A model generated the notes under the pieces. It did no database searches. It was not told the origin of the DNA and worked only from the letters and a program-made list of their open reading frames with translations. This document shows, one piece after another, positions 44,930 to 55,989 of a DNA stretch of 64,000 nucleotides. The stretch comes from Progne subis subis (taxonomy: Eukaryota; Chordata; Aves; Passeriformes; Hirundinidae), in the NCBI GenBank assembly GCA_022316685.1, contig JAKJHU010000464.1:62001-126000 (forward strand), read 5' to 3'. Every line of letters begins with the position of its first letter. Positions within the stretch are counted from its first letter, which is position 1. The position numbers were made by a program, and so were the translations under genes.

Positions 44930-45868
44930 AGTTCTCCAGCCTGGACTGCCCCCCGTCTGATCCCCATCATCAGACTGTTAATAAATATATTTACAATTCT
45001 GTTATTTAGATGTTACTGCCCAACAGATACAGGGCAGGCGCCTTCCTGGATATTCATTGCTTGTGCCTGTGGCATTCCAGTTCCTGGATGCAATAGATGG
45101 AAAACAAGCAATAAGGACAAATAGCAGCACTCCATTAGGAGAGCTTTTTAATCATAGCTGTGATTCATTGTCCACAGTCTTTGTGGTTTTGGGAACTTGT
45201 ATGGTTTGTGCAGCTGGACACCAACCCTGACTGGATGTTCTTCTGTTGTTTTGCTGTGGCATTCATGTTTTACTGTGCACACTGACAGACGTACGTCTCA
45301 AGAACTCTGCACTTTGGCATGACTGATGTGACTGAAGTACAAATCTTCATAATAATCATGCATTTACTGGCAGTGATTGGAAGAACATCTTTTTAGCAGT
45401 CTCTGATTCCAAGACTGAATATTCAGGTGCAGTTGGCAAAAATGGATTCCACTTCAGCAGGAACAAGTGTCCTCTCACCTTTTCTCCATATTGGCTCTGT
45501 GATTGTCTTGTCTGCAATGATCTACCAAGAAATCTGCTGTGCAGCTCTTTGAGAGGCACCTCTGCCTCTACAGCCTGACTTTTGGCTTTGTGTCTGCCAA
45601 GATCACAAATCAACTGGTGGTTGCCCACGTGACCAAGAGTGAAATGTTATTTATATGACACAGCATTCATAAGCCCAGCATTGCTGTTCCTTGACCAAGC
45701 ATTTTAACAGCTTTATTGATAAGTATATTGTCCTCTGGATTGCCCTGATCCTGTCCCTGTTTGACCTGCTCCAATACTGTGTCAGCGTGTGCAGCCAGAA
45801 TTGCTGCCCACCTGCACATCCACGTGTTCTGCATCAAGGGCTGCCCCATGCCCTCGAACCATCACTAG
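44930..45868 (+). pseudogene. CEPT1: CEPT1 processed pseudogene (choline/ethanolamine phosphotransferase 1)
   Basis: The intact enzyme makes phosphatidylcholine and phosphatidylethanolamine from CDP-choline/ethanolamine in the ER/nuclear membrane. Here, without introns and in shifting frames, I recognise [26 protein letters not shown], the CDP-alcohol phosphotransferase region around 'ttcctggatgcaatagatgg' (LDAIDG), [46 protein letters not shown] and [10 protein letters not shown]. The C-terminal Asn-His-His stop falls at 45866-45868. About 30 codons are missing near 45420, and stops and shifts are numerous. CHPT1 is the close paralogue; the Asn-His-His ending favours CEPT1. The start of the coding region is absent. 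Intronless copies are uncommon in birds because CR1 rarely mobilises mRNAs. Confidence 0.88.
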
Positions 45869-46599
45869 GGATGGGAGATGCCACAGGGGAATGGAAAAAG
45901 AGTTAGGTTTCTACAGGAATGGATGAAGACTTGTAAGAGACAAATGCTAAAAGCAGAAGAGAACAAAGTAATAATAATAATTATAGTAGTAATAATAATG
46001 ATAAATTTGTAATAATCAATGTTGTATAATTTTTCTTCTTTGTTATCAGTAACACTTCTTAACTAGTCTCCTGCCTGAGAGAGTGAGTTCCGAGTTCACC
46101 CTAGTCAACTCTCCATGTAGTCAACTCTGTTGGTTCCAAGCCTGGAAAAGCATGCAGGAAACAAATGTTCTGTCCTTGTAATTACCTTGATTACTAATTT
46201 CTCTCTATACAGTGAATGGATCCCCACCAACTGGAGTTTCTAATGTAGTATAATTACATCTGCAATCTGACTTGTTTTTAATTTTAACATTTCATCATCT
46301 CTTAGTGAAATACTTGTTTAGTGTCCACTTGGAATTTATTTACTAAAGACTTAAGCTGGTGAAAACCCAAAGATACCTTACTAAGTTGTGTGGCTGCAGC
46401 AGCTGCCAAGTAAGAGCCAAGCTGGGGTGGTTTTCACTCGTGCATTGCTGACAAAGTGGTTTCATGCTGAACAGGGTCACAGTAAGCCTTCTGCACGCAG
46501 TGAACACCGCAAGCCCTCTGAAGATAACAAGCCAGATGGTCAGCTCCGGACAAGATAAGAGGAACATTTCTGGCCAGAGCAGCTGATCTCAAATTGGTC
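45869..46599. other. Probable CEPT1 3' UTR, then unassigned sequence
   Basis: AT-rich sequence follows the CEPT1 stop and is likely to be its 3' untranslated region. Where the retrocopy ends is unclear: no poly-A tail is seen before the ERV-L LTR at 46600. No LTR matching 43216-43541 is found here. Confidence 0.4.
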
Positions 46600-47260
46600 T
46601 GTCCTGGTTTGGAGACAAATTTGTGAGAAAACCCCTGTATAGGATACTTCTGGGAAGCAAACTCAAGTGGCCCCTCCCTTCAACCAGTCCGAAAAAAAAA
46701 TCTTTTTGGAGGAAAGTGGAAAAAACTATTTTACTAAACAAATAAAGTGCATACAAGTATAAAGAATGAATAATATTAAACAATAAAAACCTCTCCTTCT
46801 GAAGTGAGATGGCAAATTGAGAAAGTCCTTGCCGTGGATGGAGCTCGGCTCTCTCTCAGTCTCTCCTCAGCAGTCCCAGTCCCTCCGGCGCTGCTGGAAA
46901 ATGCCGAGGTCCAGGCCCCGGTGGGCCGCAGGTGCAGCCCCCAGTGCTCCCCTGGGTTTTCAGTCCAGAGCAGGTTTAAACAGTTCCAAGAAAAAGGAAA
47001 AAAACAGTCCCAGGGAACTTCTCTGCTCTAGCTAGCTGAAACTAACTAAAAGCAAAAAGATCTTTGTCCTGCAGTCTCTCTAAGCTTCCGCTGAACACTA
47101 CTGTCTGCAGAAGAATGGGGAGGAGTTGGGCAGTTTTCTCAAAACAAACTCCGCGCTTCTCCTTGCTCTTAGAACCAGTCTTAAAGGCACAGGACTCAAT
47201 ATACAGCACAAACAGAACAGACGATTGGGGATACAAGCATCATAAAGTTACCCTAGGACA
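46600..47260 (-). repeat. 3' LTR of ERV-L B
   Basis: Closely matches 15267-15923 and 21250-21916, with the same ends (TGTCCT...AGGACA). It is followed by the polypurine tract at 47261-47276. Confidence 0.92.
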
Positions 47261-47412
47261 TTCCACCCCTTATCCCCATATTGTCAATCTACTAAAACTA
47301 ATACATACTCTAGATCTACACACACATACATCTATATAAAAAACAATATGCAATATACAGCTACATACAGTGGCAGTACCATTCAGCACACAGCGATAAT
47401 TACACACGGTTC

Positions 47413-50400
47413 TCACCCAACAATCAGATCTCCCTGGGGTACACATCGTGTGGTTCCATCTTTCTGCATTACCCACCATGTGCAGCCTGGTCCCTGAGCA
47501 AAGACAATCCCACAGATGGAATCCTCTGTACTTGAAGTAGAAATTGATCCAAACTGTCTTCCCTAACAAACCTCTTACATGTACTACTGGGACTTTCTCT
47601 CCATCTACTGTATGTAGGGGCTCAGATTGGGCAGGGCCTGCTCGGTTGGTGGAACTTCGGGTGTTAATTAACCAGGTGGCCTTTGCTAGATGCTGCTCCC
47701 AATTTTTGAATGATCCCCCACCCAGTGCTTTCAGGGTGGTTTTTAGCAGTCCATTGTATCTTTCTACCTTCCCTGAAGCTGGTGCATGATAGGGGATATG
47801 GTACACCCACTCAATGCCATGTTCCCTAGCCCAGTTGTTGATGAGGCTGTTCTTGAAATGAGTTCTATTGTCTGACTCAATCCTCTCAGGGGGTACCATG
47901 CCTCCAAAGAACTTGCCTTTTCAAGGCCTAGAATGGTGTTCCGGGCAGTAGCATGAGGCACAGGGTAGGTCTCCAACCATCCAGTTGTGGCTTCCACCAC
48001 GGTCAGCACATAGCGTTTGCCTTGGCGGGTTTGGGGAAGGGTGATGTAGTCAATCTGCCAGGCTTCCCCATACTTATACTTGGACCATCGCCCGCCATAC
48101 CATAGGGGCTTCACTCGCTTGGCCTGCTTGATGGCAGCACACGTCTCACAGTCAATGGATAACTTGAGAAATACTGTCCATGGTTAGATCCACCCCTCCG
48201 TCTCGGGCCCACTTATAGGTGGCATCTCTGCCCTGGTGACCTGAGGTATCATGGGCCCATCGAGCTAAGAACAACTCTCCCTTGTGTTGCCAATCTAAGT
48301 CTATCTTTGACACCTCTATCTTTGCAGCTTGATTTACCTGCTCGTTGTTTCGGTGCTCCTCATTAGCCCGACTCTTGGGGACATGGGCATCTACATGACG
48401 GACTTTGACAGGTAGCTTCTCTACCCGAGTGGCAATGTCCTTCCACTCATCTGCAGCCCAGATTGGCTTTCCCCTACACTGCCAATTGGCCTTTTTCCAC
48501 CTGTCCAGCCAACCCCACAGAGCATTGGCCTCCATCCATGAATCATTGTAGAGGTAGAGCTTTGGCCACTTCTCTCTTTCAGCAATGTCCAGGGCCAGTT
48601 GAACAGCTTTGAGTTCAGCAAGTTGGCTTGACCCACCTTCTCCCTCAGTGGCTTCTGCAACCTGTCGTGTGGGGCTCCATACGGCTGCTTTCCACTTTCG
48701 TTTCATCCCAACGATGCGGCAGGAACTGTCAGTGAAAAGAGCGTAGCAAGTTTCTTCTGCTGGCAGTTGGTTGTATGGTGGAGCTTCTTCAGCACGTGTC
48801 ACTTGTTCCTGCTCCTCTTCATCCATGAGACCAAAGTTTTCACCTTCCGGCCAGTTTGTAATTATTTCCAGAATCCCAGGGTGATTTGGGTTTCCAATGC
48901 GGGCGCGCTGAGTGATGAGGGGCAATCCATTTGCTCCACGTGGCGTCGGTGGCATGATGGGTGGAGAGAACCTTTCCTTTAAACATCCACCCCAGCACCG
49001 GTAGTCGAGGTGCCAGCAGGAGTTTGTGCTTCTGTGCCAATCACCTCTGAGGCAGCTTGAACTCCTTCATAGGTGGCCAAGATTTCCTTCTCTGTTGGAG
49101 TGTAGTTGGCTTCGGACCCTCTGTAGCTTCGGCTCCAGAATCCCAGTGGTTGGCCCCGAGTCTCCCCGGGCACCTTCTGCCAAAGGCTCCAGGACAGGCC
49201 ATTGTTCCCGGCTGCTGAGTAGAGCACGTTCTTCACATCTGGTCCCGTCCTGACTAGGCCAAGGGCCACTGCATGAGCGATCTCCTGCTTGATCTGGGCA
49301 AAGGCTTGTTGCTGTTCAGGGCCTCAGTGGAAATCGTTTCTTCTTGCGGGTGACCAGGTAGAGAGGGCTCACAATCTGGCTGTACTCAGGAATGTGCATT
49401 CTCCAGAAACTTATGGCGCCTAGGAAAGCTTGTGTTTCCTTCTTGCTGGTCGGTGGAGACATTGTGGTTATCTTATTGATGACCTCAGTGGGAATCTGCC
49501 GCCGTCCATCTTGCCACTTTACTCCCAGGAACTGGATCTCTCGGGCAGGTCCCTTGACCTTGCTCTGCTTGATGGCAAAACCAGCTTTCAGGAGAATTTG
49601 GATGATCTTCTCTCCTTTCTCAAACACTTCCATTGCCGTGTTCCCCCACACAATGATGTCATCGATATACTGTAGGTGCTCCAGAGCCTCACCCTTTTCC
49701 AGTGCAGCCTGGATCAATCCATGGCAGATGGTGGGGCTGTGTTTCCACCCCTGGGGCAGTCGGTTCCAGGTGTACTGCACGTCCCTCCAGGTGGAAAGCA
49801 AACTGAGGCCTGCATTCTGCAGCCAGAGGAATGGAGAAAAATGCGTTAGCAATGTCAATGGTGGCGTACCATTTTGCTGCCTTGGACTCCAGCTCGTACT
49901 GGAGTTCCAGCATGTCCAGCACAGCAGCGCTCAATGGTGGAGTCACTTCGTTCAAGGCACGGTAGTCCACAGTCAATCTCCATTCTCCGTCAGACTTGCG
50001 CACAGGCCAGATGGGGCTGTTGAAGGGTGAGTGGGTTTTGCTGACCACCCCTTGGCTCTCCAGCTCACGGATCATCTTGTGGATGGGGATCATGGCATCT
50101 CGATTTGTCCGATACTGTTGGCGGTGCACCGTCGAGGTGGCAACTGGAACTCGTTGCTCTTTTACCTTTAGAAGTCCTACTGCAGATGGGTTCTCCGACA
50201 GTCCAGGCAAGTTATTCAATTTCTTAATGCCCTCTGCCTCCACAGCTGCTATTCCAAAAGCCCACCTGAGTCCTTTAGAGTCTTTGTAATGACCATTCCG
50301 GAGGAAGTCTATGCCCAAATTACACGGGGCCACTGGGCCAGTCACAATTGGATGTTTCTGCCACTCCTTCCCGGTCAGGCTCACCTCGGCTTCCAACAGA

Positions 50401-50602
50401 GTCAGTTCCTGTGATCCCCCCGTCACCCGGCAATGGAAATAGGTTCTGTCCCCACATATTCCGATGGTATCAGTGTACACTGCGAACCAGTATCAACTAA
50501 AGCCTCATATTTCTGTGGCTCTGATGTGCCAGGCCATCAGATCCACACGATCCAATAGACCCAGTTTTCCTGTGCCTCTCCCTGGCTAGAGGCAGGGCCC
50601 CT
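47413..50602 (-). pseudogene. pol: ERV-L B pro-pol, broken
   Basis: Protease: LVDTGSQCTLIPS (about 50505-50465), in frame with gag across its TAG except for one Arg-to-TGA near 50540. Then FLRNGHYKD, RT with VDYRALNEVTPP, IDIANAFFSIPLA and YIDD (about 49660), RNase H with CYALFTDSSCR (TDGS is TDSS here, so a Gly is changed) and VRHVDAHVPKS, and integrase with HDTSGHQGRDATYKWA, WQIDYITLPQ and GKVERYNG, ending at 47413. Frameshifts lie near 49770, 49320, 48960 and 47900-47920. It is more open than copy A in the protease-RT part (49689-50480 is a single frame). Confidence 0.92.
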
Positions 50603-50605
50603 CTA
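50586..50605 (-). promoter_or_regulatory. Gag stop with inverted repeat: predicted readthrough site (B)
   Basis: Identical in all 20 bases to 19244-19263. The TAG of gag (50605-50603) is in frame with protease here, consistent with stop-codon readthrough. Confidence 0.6.
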
Positions 50606-52412
50606 GCACCGGTCATTATTTCCTTCCTGGGCATACATGGTAGAGGTTCCTTCACAGGGATCTGACATATCCTCACTTCTATAGAACCTGGCAGCTTGGT
50701 CATGCGATGTCGAGGCTACCTTCATCCCCTCAGTTAGTGTTTCTCTCCTTGAGCTCACGCACCCGTGCTGCCAGGGCAGAAGTGGGTTTCCCATGCCATC
50801 TTCCCATGTCTTCCCCATGGTCACACAGAAAGAACCACAGGTCAGCTCGTGGGGTGTAGCCTCTCTCTCTAGCTGGGGGCCGTTGAGCTCTGATTCTGGG
50901 GCCTGTAACTCGCACCGGTGCCACACAGGAACTGTTCCTCCTCATCTCCTCCCTCACCTCCCTTATCTCCTCTGTCACCTCCTCCATCTTCTCCCTGAGT
51001 TCCTTAGCCACGGCAGAGACCTGAGCCTGCATTGGGCCACTGATCATACTCTCGTAATTTCTGAGCTTGTTGGCAACAGAACCCACTGCCTCTCGGTTGT
51101 TATCGGCATTAATTGTTGCAATGAATGTGGCGTATTGAGATGGTCCTAGAGTTGCCAGATTCCACAGCATTTGCCCTGTGCACCTGACTTTGTCGGGGTC
51201 ATTATCATGCTGTCCACCCCTCCCAAAGAGTACCTCCAATACTGCCACTTCTCTCAGCTGTTGGATCCCTTCCTCAAGGGTCTTCCAGCGCATTCTGTGA
51301 TGATGCTCCTGCATTCTGTCTCTGTGGACAAACCTCTCCCGTACACTCATTAAAAGCCGCTCCCAAAGGGAAAGGGGCCCTGGCTCCCTTACGAATACCT
51401 GATTCACACCTGAGTCCTGGGTCAAGGGTCCCAAATTCCTTGCCTCACTACTATCTAGCTGCACGCCTGTACCTATAAGGTCCCAGACCCGAACTAACCA
51501 GGCTGTATAAGCCTCACGTCCCCCGTCGTGCAAGATCTTTTTGCAGATTACGGAGACTTTCATATGTCAGGGACTCAGTGATGATCTCAACCTCTGAGTC
51601 CCCCGCGGGTTGTGAGGGCCCTCCTTTCTTATCCTTGTTGCCTGGGTGCTCTGATTTCACCTTATACTTCTTTGTTTCCACAGGGGCCACTGCTGCTGGC
51701 TGTGGCTGCCCCTGTGGTTCAGCTGGAACCTGGACGGTTGTGACGTCTGTGGGTTCTGCTGCTGCACCATCAGACTCTCCTTTGTCGGGGCAGGGGGAGG
51801 GTTTTCCCAGCAGCTGGGGCTAATGAGGCTACTACATGGGCAAGGTACTCCCTCAGCATCTCACCTATCTCCTTCACCCAATCTGGGTGGTTTATTCCTG
51901 AGGCAGCCTGTGGGGCAGGGTCCAGGCTGTGGGGCAGGGTCAGGCTGTGGGCAGTATCCTTATACTCTAGGGGAGGTATCAGGGTGGTTACCCAGTCCAG
52001 TCTCCCCCTACCTCTAAATGCTACACAGAACAGGCATACCAGCAACACCAGCCACTGTATGATGTCATTAACATTCAGAGATTTGAACCCTTCAAAGACT
52101 GGTGGGGTAGGCCCAAAGAGCTGGTGAAGAGTTGTGAAAAAATTTCCCCTGTGTCATTTCTTCACAGTAGGTACTGTTGTTAAAGTAACCCCAGAAACAC
52201 ACAGTTAGTGTATGATAGCCCTGAATCCATGTGCCTGCTTTCCAGAGGAAATTAAAAATCCACGATTTCTTCACTTCGTTAACCCATATAGCAAACTGGA
52301 TGACAGCCACAGCAACCTTAGTTACAGGGCCCATGTTTAGAAAAGAGCCTGCAAATGGGAGGAATACGGCCATACCCACATGCCACCCAAACCAGGTTAA
52401 ACCAGACCACAT
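50603..52412 (-). pseudogene. gag: ERV-L B gag, with hydrophobic N-terminal region, broken
   Basis: ATG at 52412. Hydrophobic stretches lie at residues about 12-26, 31-44 and 51-57. FWGYFNNST at about 73-81 matches FWGFINNCT of copy A. After one frameshift near 52105 a further membrane-like segment follows, introduced by LNVND (LNVKD in A). A Pro-rich linker comes next, then the capsid-like region at 51563-50930 (LVRVWDLIGTG; LWERLLMSVRERFV; WKTLEEGIQQLREVAV; LGPSQYATFIATI) and a coiled coil (EEVTEEIREVREEM). The C-terminal part includes GYTPRADLWFFLCDHGE, also found in A as a PRAKLWSFLRDCGE-like block. There is no zinc knuckle. Breaks occur near 52105, 51770 and 51545. Confidence 0.85.
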
Positions 52413-52478
52413 GATATCCAGTACAAAACAATCTAGGCACTTAAGAACTGTTATTCCTTTTTCTCTCAATGCCCTCGT

Positions 52479-52496
52479 GCCCCACGTTGGGTGCCA
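52479..52496 (-). promoter_or_regulatory. Primer-binding site of ERV-L B
   Basis: Minus-strand TGGCACCCAACGTGGGGC differs from the tRNA-Lys1,2 site TGGCGCCCAACGTGGGGC at one base. This is a clear call. Mammalian ERV-L typically uses tRNA-Leu, so lysine-type priming is a difference of this avian group. Confidence 0.85.
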
Positions 52497-52511
52497 AATT
52501 CTTTCTTAGTT

Positions 52512-53150
52512 TGAAAAGACAGGTGTCTGCTAAGGAGAGGCAGGCCTCTCCAGGAAATGAGGAATTCAAATCCTTCCCTCCGTGTTATTATAATTTGGAA
52601 GATTAAAAAAAAAAAACTTCTCAGTCAGAGCTATGGGAAAAAAAAATAACAGTCCTTTACTAGTAAATATAACAGGACAAACAGAAAAACAACAGCAATT
52701 ATAATAATAGTAAAAAAAAAACAGAACTAAGAACCCCGAGGACGAACGGTGGAAAACTCCGGTGCTGATGGCTGGAAGCGGTGGACTGTCCTCGGCAGGC
52801 AGGGGGGGTGTCCTGGCAGATGAAGTGCCGGAGAACCCGCAGCGGCTGGACCCAGGCTGACCCAAAATCCAGCAGGGCAGCGAAGAAACTCCGAATTCCT
52901 GGGCTCTCCAACAGATGGTAGAATTCCCAGGACCAGACTCCTCCGTTAGCTGTGGACTCCAGGCAGCTATTCGATAGCCCGACCGTCCTCCCCAGGAAAA
53001 CTGAGAGCAGTGAATCCTTCACCCTCTGCTCCCGGGAGCCTCCTCCCTCCCCCAAAATCAAGTGATCAACTTCCTTTGTCAGGTTAAGCACCCCTTAACT
53101 ATTAGTAACTTAAAGTCTCCTAGCAAGTCATGGGGGGGGGAAAAAATTCT
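52512..53150 (-). repeat. Putative 5' LTR of ERV-L B, unrelated to its 3' LTR
   Basis: Follows the primer site after a short spacer and starts on the plus strand TGAAAAGACAGG. It contains A-rich runs near 52605-52720 and a GC-rich part. It shares no visible sequence with 46600-47260. The right edge is uncertain; the host duplication resumes by 53278. A minus-strand ERV-L LTR of another subfamily is the simplest reading. Confidence 0.5.
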
Positions 53151-53277
53151 ACAGGAGAACTTAACCCTCAACAAGCAGATACAAAGATAACCTTGGGTTG
53201 GAAGGTTGATGCAGAGGTCACCTTTGGCTCAGGGCCTGCTGTTCAGGCCTCACTCAGGCCTCTTGTCCAGGCCTGGA

Positions 53278-55205
53278 ATGAGCAGGGACATCTTTCACCA
53301 CATCAGGTTGTTCAGAGCCCTGTCCCAGCTGGACTTGAATGTTTCCAGGGATGGGGCATTGACCACCTGCAGCCCCCCACATCCCCCCTGGCCATGGAAC
53401 CTGGCTGCAGAAATGGGTCCTTGGGGTGCTTTCCAAGGAAACTTGAAGGGATGAGGGATCCCAAGCCAGCAGTGGGGTCAGTGCAGTGTCCATGGCCACA
53501 GACCCTTGCAATGGCCCAGGGCAGGTTGGGATGATGATCCACCCTCACTCCTGGCCCAGGGCAGGGCTGCAGGGCTCTTGGTGGCACCTTGGGCCTTGCC
53601 CACACTTGAGGAGGGTTTCTGTTTTCACTGGGGAAACTCAGGAGTTTTAGATTGCTTCAAAAATAAAAGAAGAAAATCCCTCTTTGCTTAATGTGCAACC
53701 AGGTCTCCTAGGAAAGCAGGTCCCAGGTGAGTGAGAGGATGGGGTTGGGGAATGTGGAGCAAGGTTGTCCACACTGGGTCAGATCCCAAAGCACAGCTTC
53801 TCTGATCAGGCCAGACCTCCTTGGGAGACCCTGGTACAGTATCAACCACAGAATGCTGCAATCACCTCTTGTGTAATGAGAACAGTATTGAAATACACCC
53901 TTTAAAATAGGGATATGTGTTTCTTAGAAGCTCTTTGAAATATTTCTCCATAACTGCAGCAGGAAAACTTCCTAATGAACTGCACCTGACCAGAGGGAAA
54001 TCAAGGCACAGCCATGGTTTTTCAGAACTTGCTTTCTCCTAACAAGCCCCGTGATGCATTTGGTACTGAGCCCTGGAACGTCCGGGCCTGAGAGGAGATT
54101 GCACAAACCTTTCCAGAAATCAAAGTCAGAGGAAAAACCCAAAATGTCTCAATGAATCAATGGCTTCCACAGAGGTACATCCTCAACTCAGGCTCCTCAT
54201 GGAGTCCTTGGCAGAGAGAATGGGAGGCCAGAATTGCTCAAAAGCCTCTCAGAGACTCAGTATGGGAAGGAAATTCCAAAGTACCTTAAACACCTTGAGT
54301 ATCTCAAAGTATTAATGAGCCCCACTGAATGTCAGTGCAAAGCTCTCAAGGGACGCTTAGGAGGAGAGAATCAGAGGCCATGATTGCACAGACTTGTCAG
54401 AGAGTCAGTGGCATAAAGAAGAACTTAAATTACCCCTGAGTACCTTGAAGTATTAATGAGCCCCACTGAGTGTTGTTGCTGCCTAAGAATCTCAAGGGAC
54501 TAATTAATACAGATAATTGGAGGCCAGGATTGCAAAAACCTCTAAAACTCAGTGTCAAAAAAGTTCCTTAATAAACCTTGAGTATCCTGAAGTATTAAGG
54601 AGCCCCTCTGAGTGTTTTTAGGGACTAAGAATCCCAAGGGACTTATTAAAGTAGATAATTGGGGACATGATTGCATAAACTTCTAACAGAGTCAGTTTTA
54701 AAGGGAAACACCAAGTACCTTAAAAACAACTGAAGTACCTTGAAGCATTAATGAGCCCACTGAGTGTTGTTAATGAGAAGGCTTCCCAAGGGACTAATTA
54801 AAGCAGGTAATTGGGGCCATGATTGCATAAATCTCTCAGAGAATCCCAGGCAAAAGTAAACCCCAAAGTCCTTTGAAAAACCTGCAGTCACTGGGAGCAT
54901 TCAGGAGCCCCCCAGGGCCATTGCTGACCAAGGCTCCCCAGGGACTCCTTCCAGCACATCCTTGAGGCCACTGGCATGTGAGGGGGATGCTGAGGGCAGC
55001 ACAAGGGGCTGACAGTGCCCAGCCTTGCTGGGGGCTGTGCCAGGAGGCCCCAGGGCCTCAGGACAAGGTGTCTCCTCACAGCCCTTGGTGGCACAGAGGC
55101 TGCTGTGCCCCAGGGCACCAAGGCTTCTCTTTGTCCCCACCTGTCATCACTGCCTCTGGTTCTCTGCTCTGCCTGGGGCCTGGGGACACGTTCTCTGTCC
55201 TGTCC
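53278..55205. repeat. Segmental duplication, right copy (partner 1268-3048)
   Basis: Aligns with 1268-3048 and ends at 55205, where an ERV LTR begins. The left copy continues past this point ('tcagtgggaccc...'), which fixes the insertion point. Confidence 0.8.
54080..54870. repeat. ~147-bp tandem repeat, right copy
   Basis: The landmark CATGATTGCA recurs at about 54379, 54525, 54666 and 54818 (spacings 146, 141, 152). It is the same family as the array at 2060-2720. Confidence 0.8.
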
Positions 55206-55967
55206 TGTCGCTGTCCCATCTGGGGTGCCAGTGGTTTCTCTGCACCCAGGGACAGCAGTTGTTGCTGAGCCCACTCAGGGACGCCACTTGACGCTGTGCC
55301 CACTCAGGGACAGCAGTTGTTGAGGGGCTGCTTGCTGGAGCTTAAATTCCCCGCATTCAGGTGTCTTTAGAGTCTTTTTTGCCCTCTGCAAAGCTCTGAG
55401 CCAAACGCAGGAAAAGACGGAGTCTTCAAGGTTGCATGCTTCGTGTTTATTAGTTCTTATCTTACAATTTTCTCAGTGTCTTGCAAGATGTTTGCCGTGG
55501 CTCGGACATCTGGTGACTCCCCCCATCCCAGGGCTGTCCTTATCTTTTATACTAATTGCTACGTATTCAATATTTACTATTTATTACCAATGTCTATCAC
55601 TATTACTAAAAAGGTCATCTTTACTTTGATCCAATCCTCACAAACTACTTGGTGCCAACGTCACTGCAGAAATGGAGTGAGGGAAGAAGAAAGAAGAAGA
55701 AGGAGGCAACGCCCCAAATTCTCCATCTTGTCCCCATTCACTTCAATACAAGAAATCCGAAACCACTGTTTTTCTCACCCTGTGATATACTAAACTACAA
55801 TCTTTCACACTCTTGTGGCCTGCAATGCTTCCTGCAGTGCAAGAAGCCTCTCCCATGGACTGAAATCAAATCCAGTGTCTCTCTGAGCTCTGGGCTGGGG
55901 TCTCAGAGCCCCCTGCCCAGGTCCCTGACCCTCCAGGGCAACCAAAGGAATGCCCTGGACTCCAACA
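55206..55967 (-). repeat. 3' LTR of class II-like ERV R1
   Basis: On the minus strand it starts TGTTGGAGTCC right after a polypurine tract and ends ...GCGACA at 55206, the junction with host sequence as judged from the empty homologous site near 3048. TATA (TATAAAAG) is at 55544-55551 and AATAAA at 55446-55451. The U5 side includes three to four PBS-like ~27-bp repeat units (55206-55340). It is nearly identical to 411-1050. Confidence 0.88.
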
Positions 55968-55979
55968 TCTCCCCCTCCT
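55968..55979 (-). promoter_or_regulatory. Polypurine tract of ERV R1
   Basis: Minus-strand AGGAGGGGGAGA directly before the LTR start. It is absent at the matching place in the left copy (after 1050), showing that the left LTR edge faces host DNA. Confidence 0.85.
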
Positions 55980-55989
55980 GTTTGAACCA

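Larger units (their letters stand above)
46600..52496 (-). mobile_element. ERV-L (class III) provirus B, with mismatched LTRs
   Basis: Same gene order and orientation as ERV-L A: 3' LTR 46600-47260, polypurine tract, pro-pol 47413-50602, gag 50603-52412, primer site 52479-52496. The 3' LTR and pol are very close to copy A, but gag is clearly diverged. The sequence beyond the primer site (from 52512) is a different LTR from that at 46600. This implies recombination between ERV-L subfamilies, with the switch near the gag-pol border, or a later rearrangement. Confidence 0.9.

Noticed and set aside
46340..46599. A 3' LTR closing a transduced CEPT1 provirus
   Set aside because: Sequence does not match the LTR at 43216-43541.
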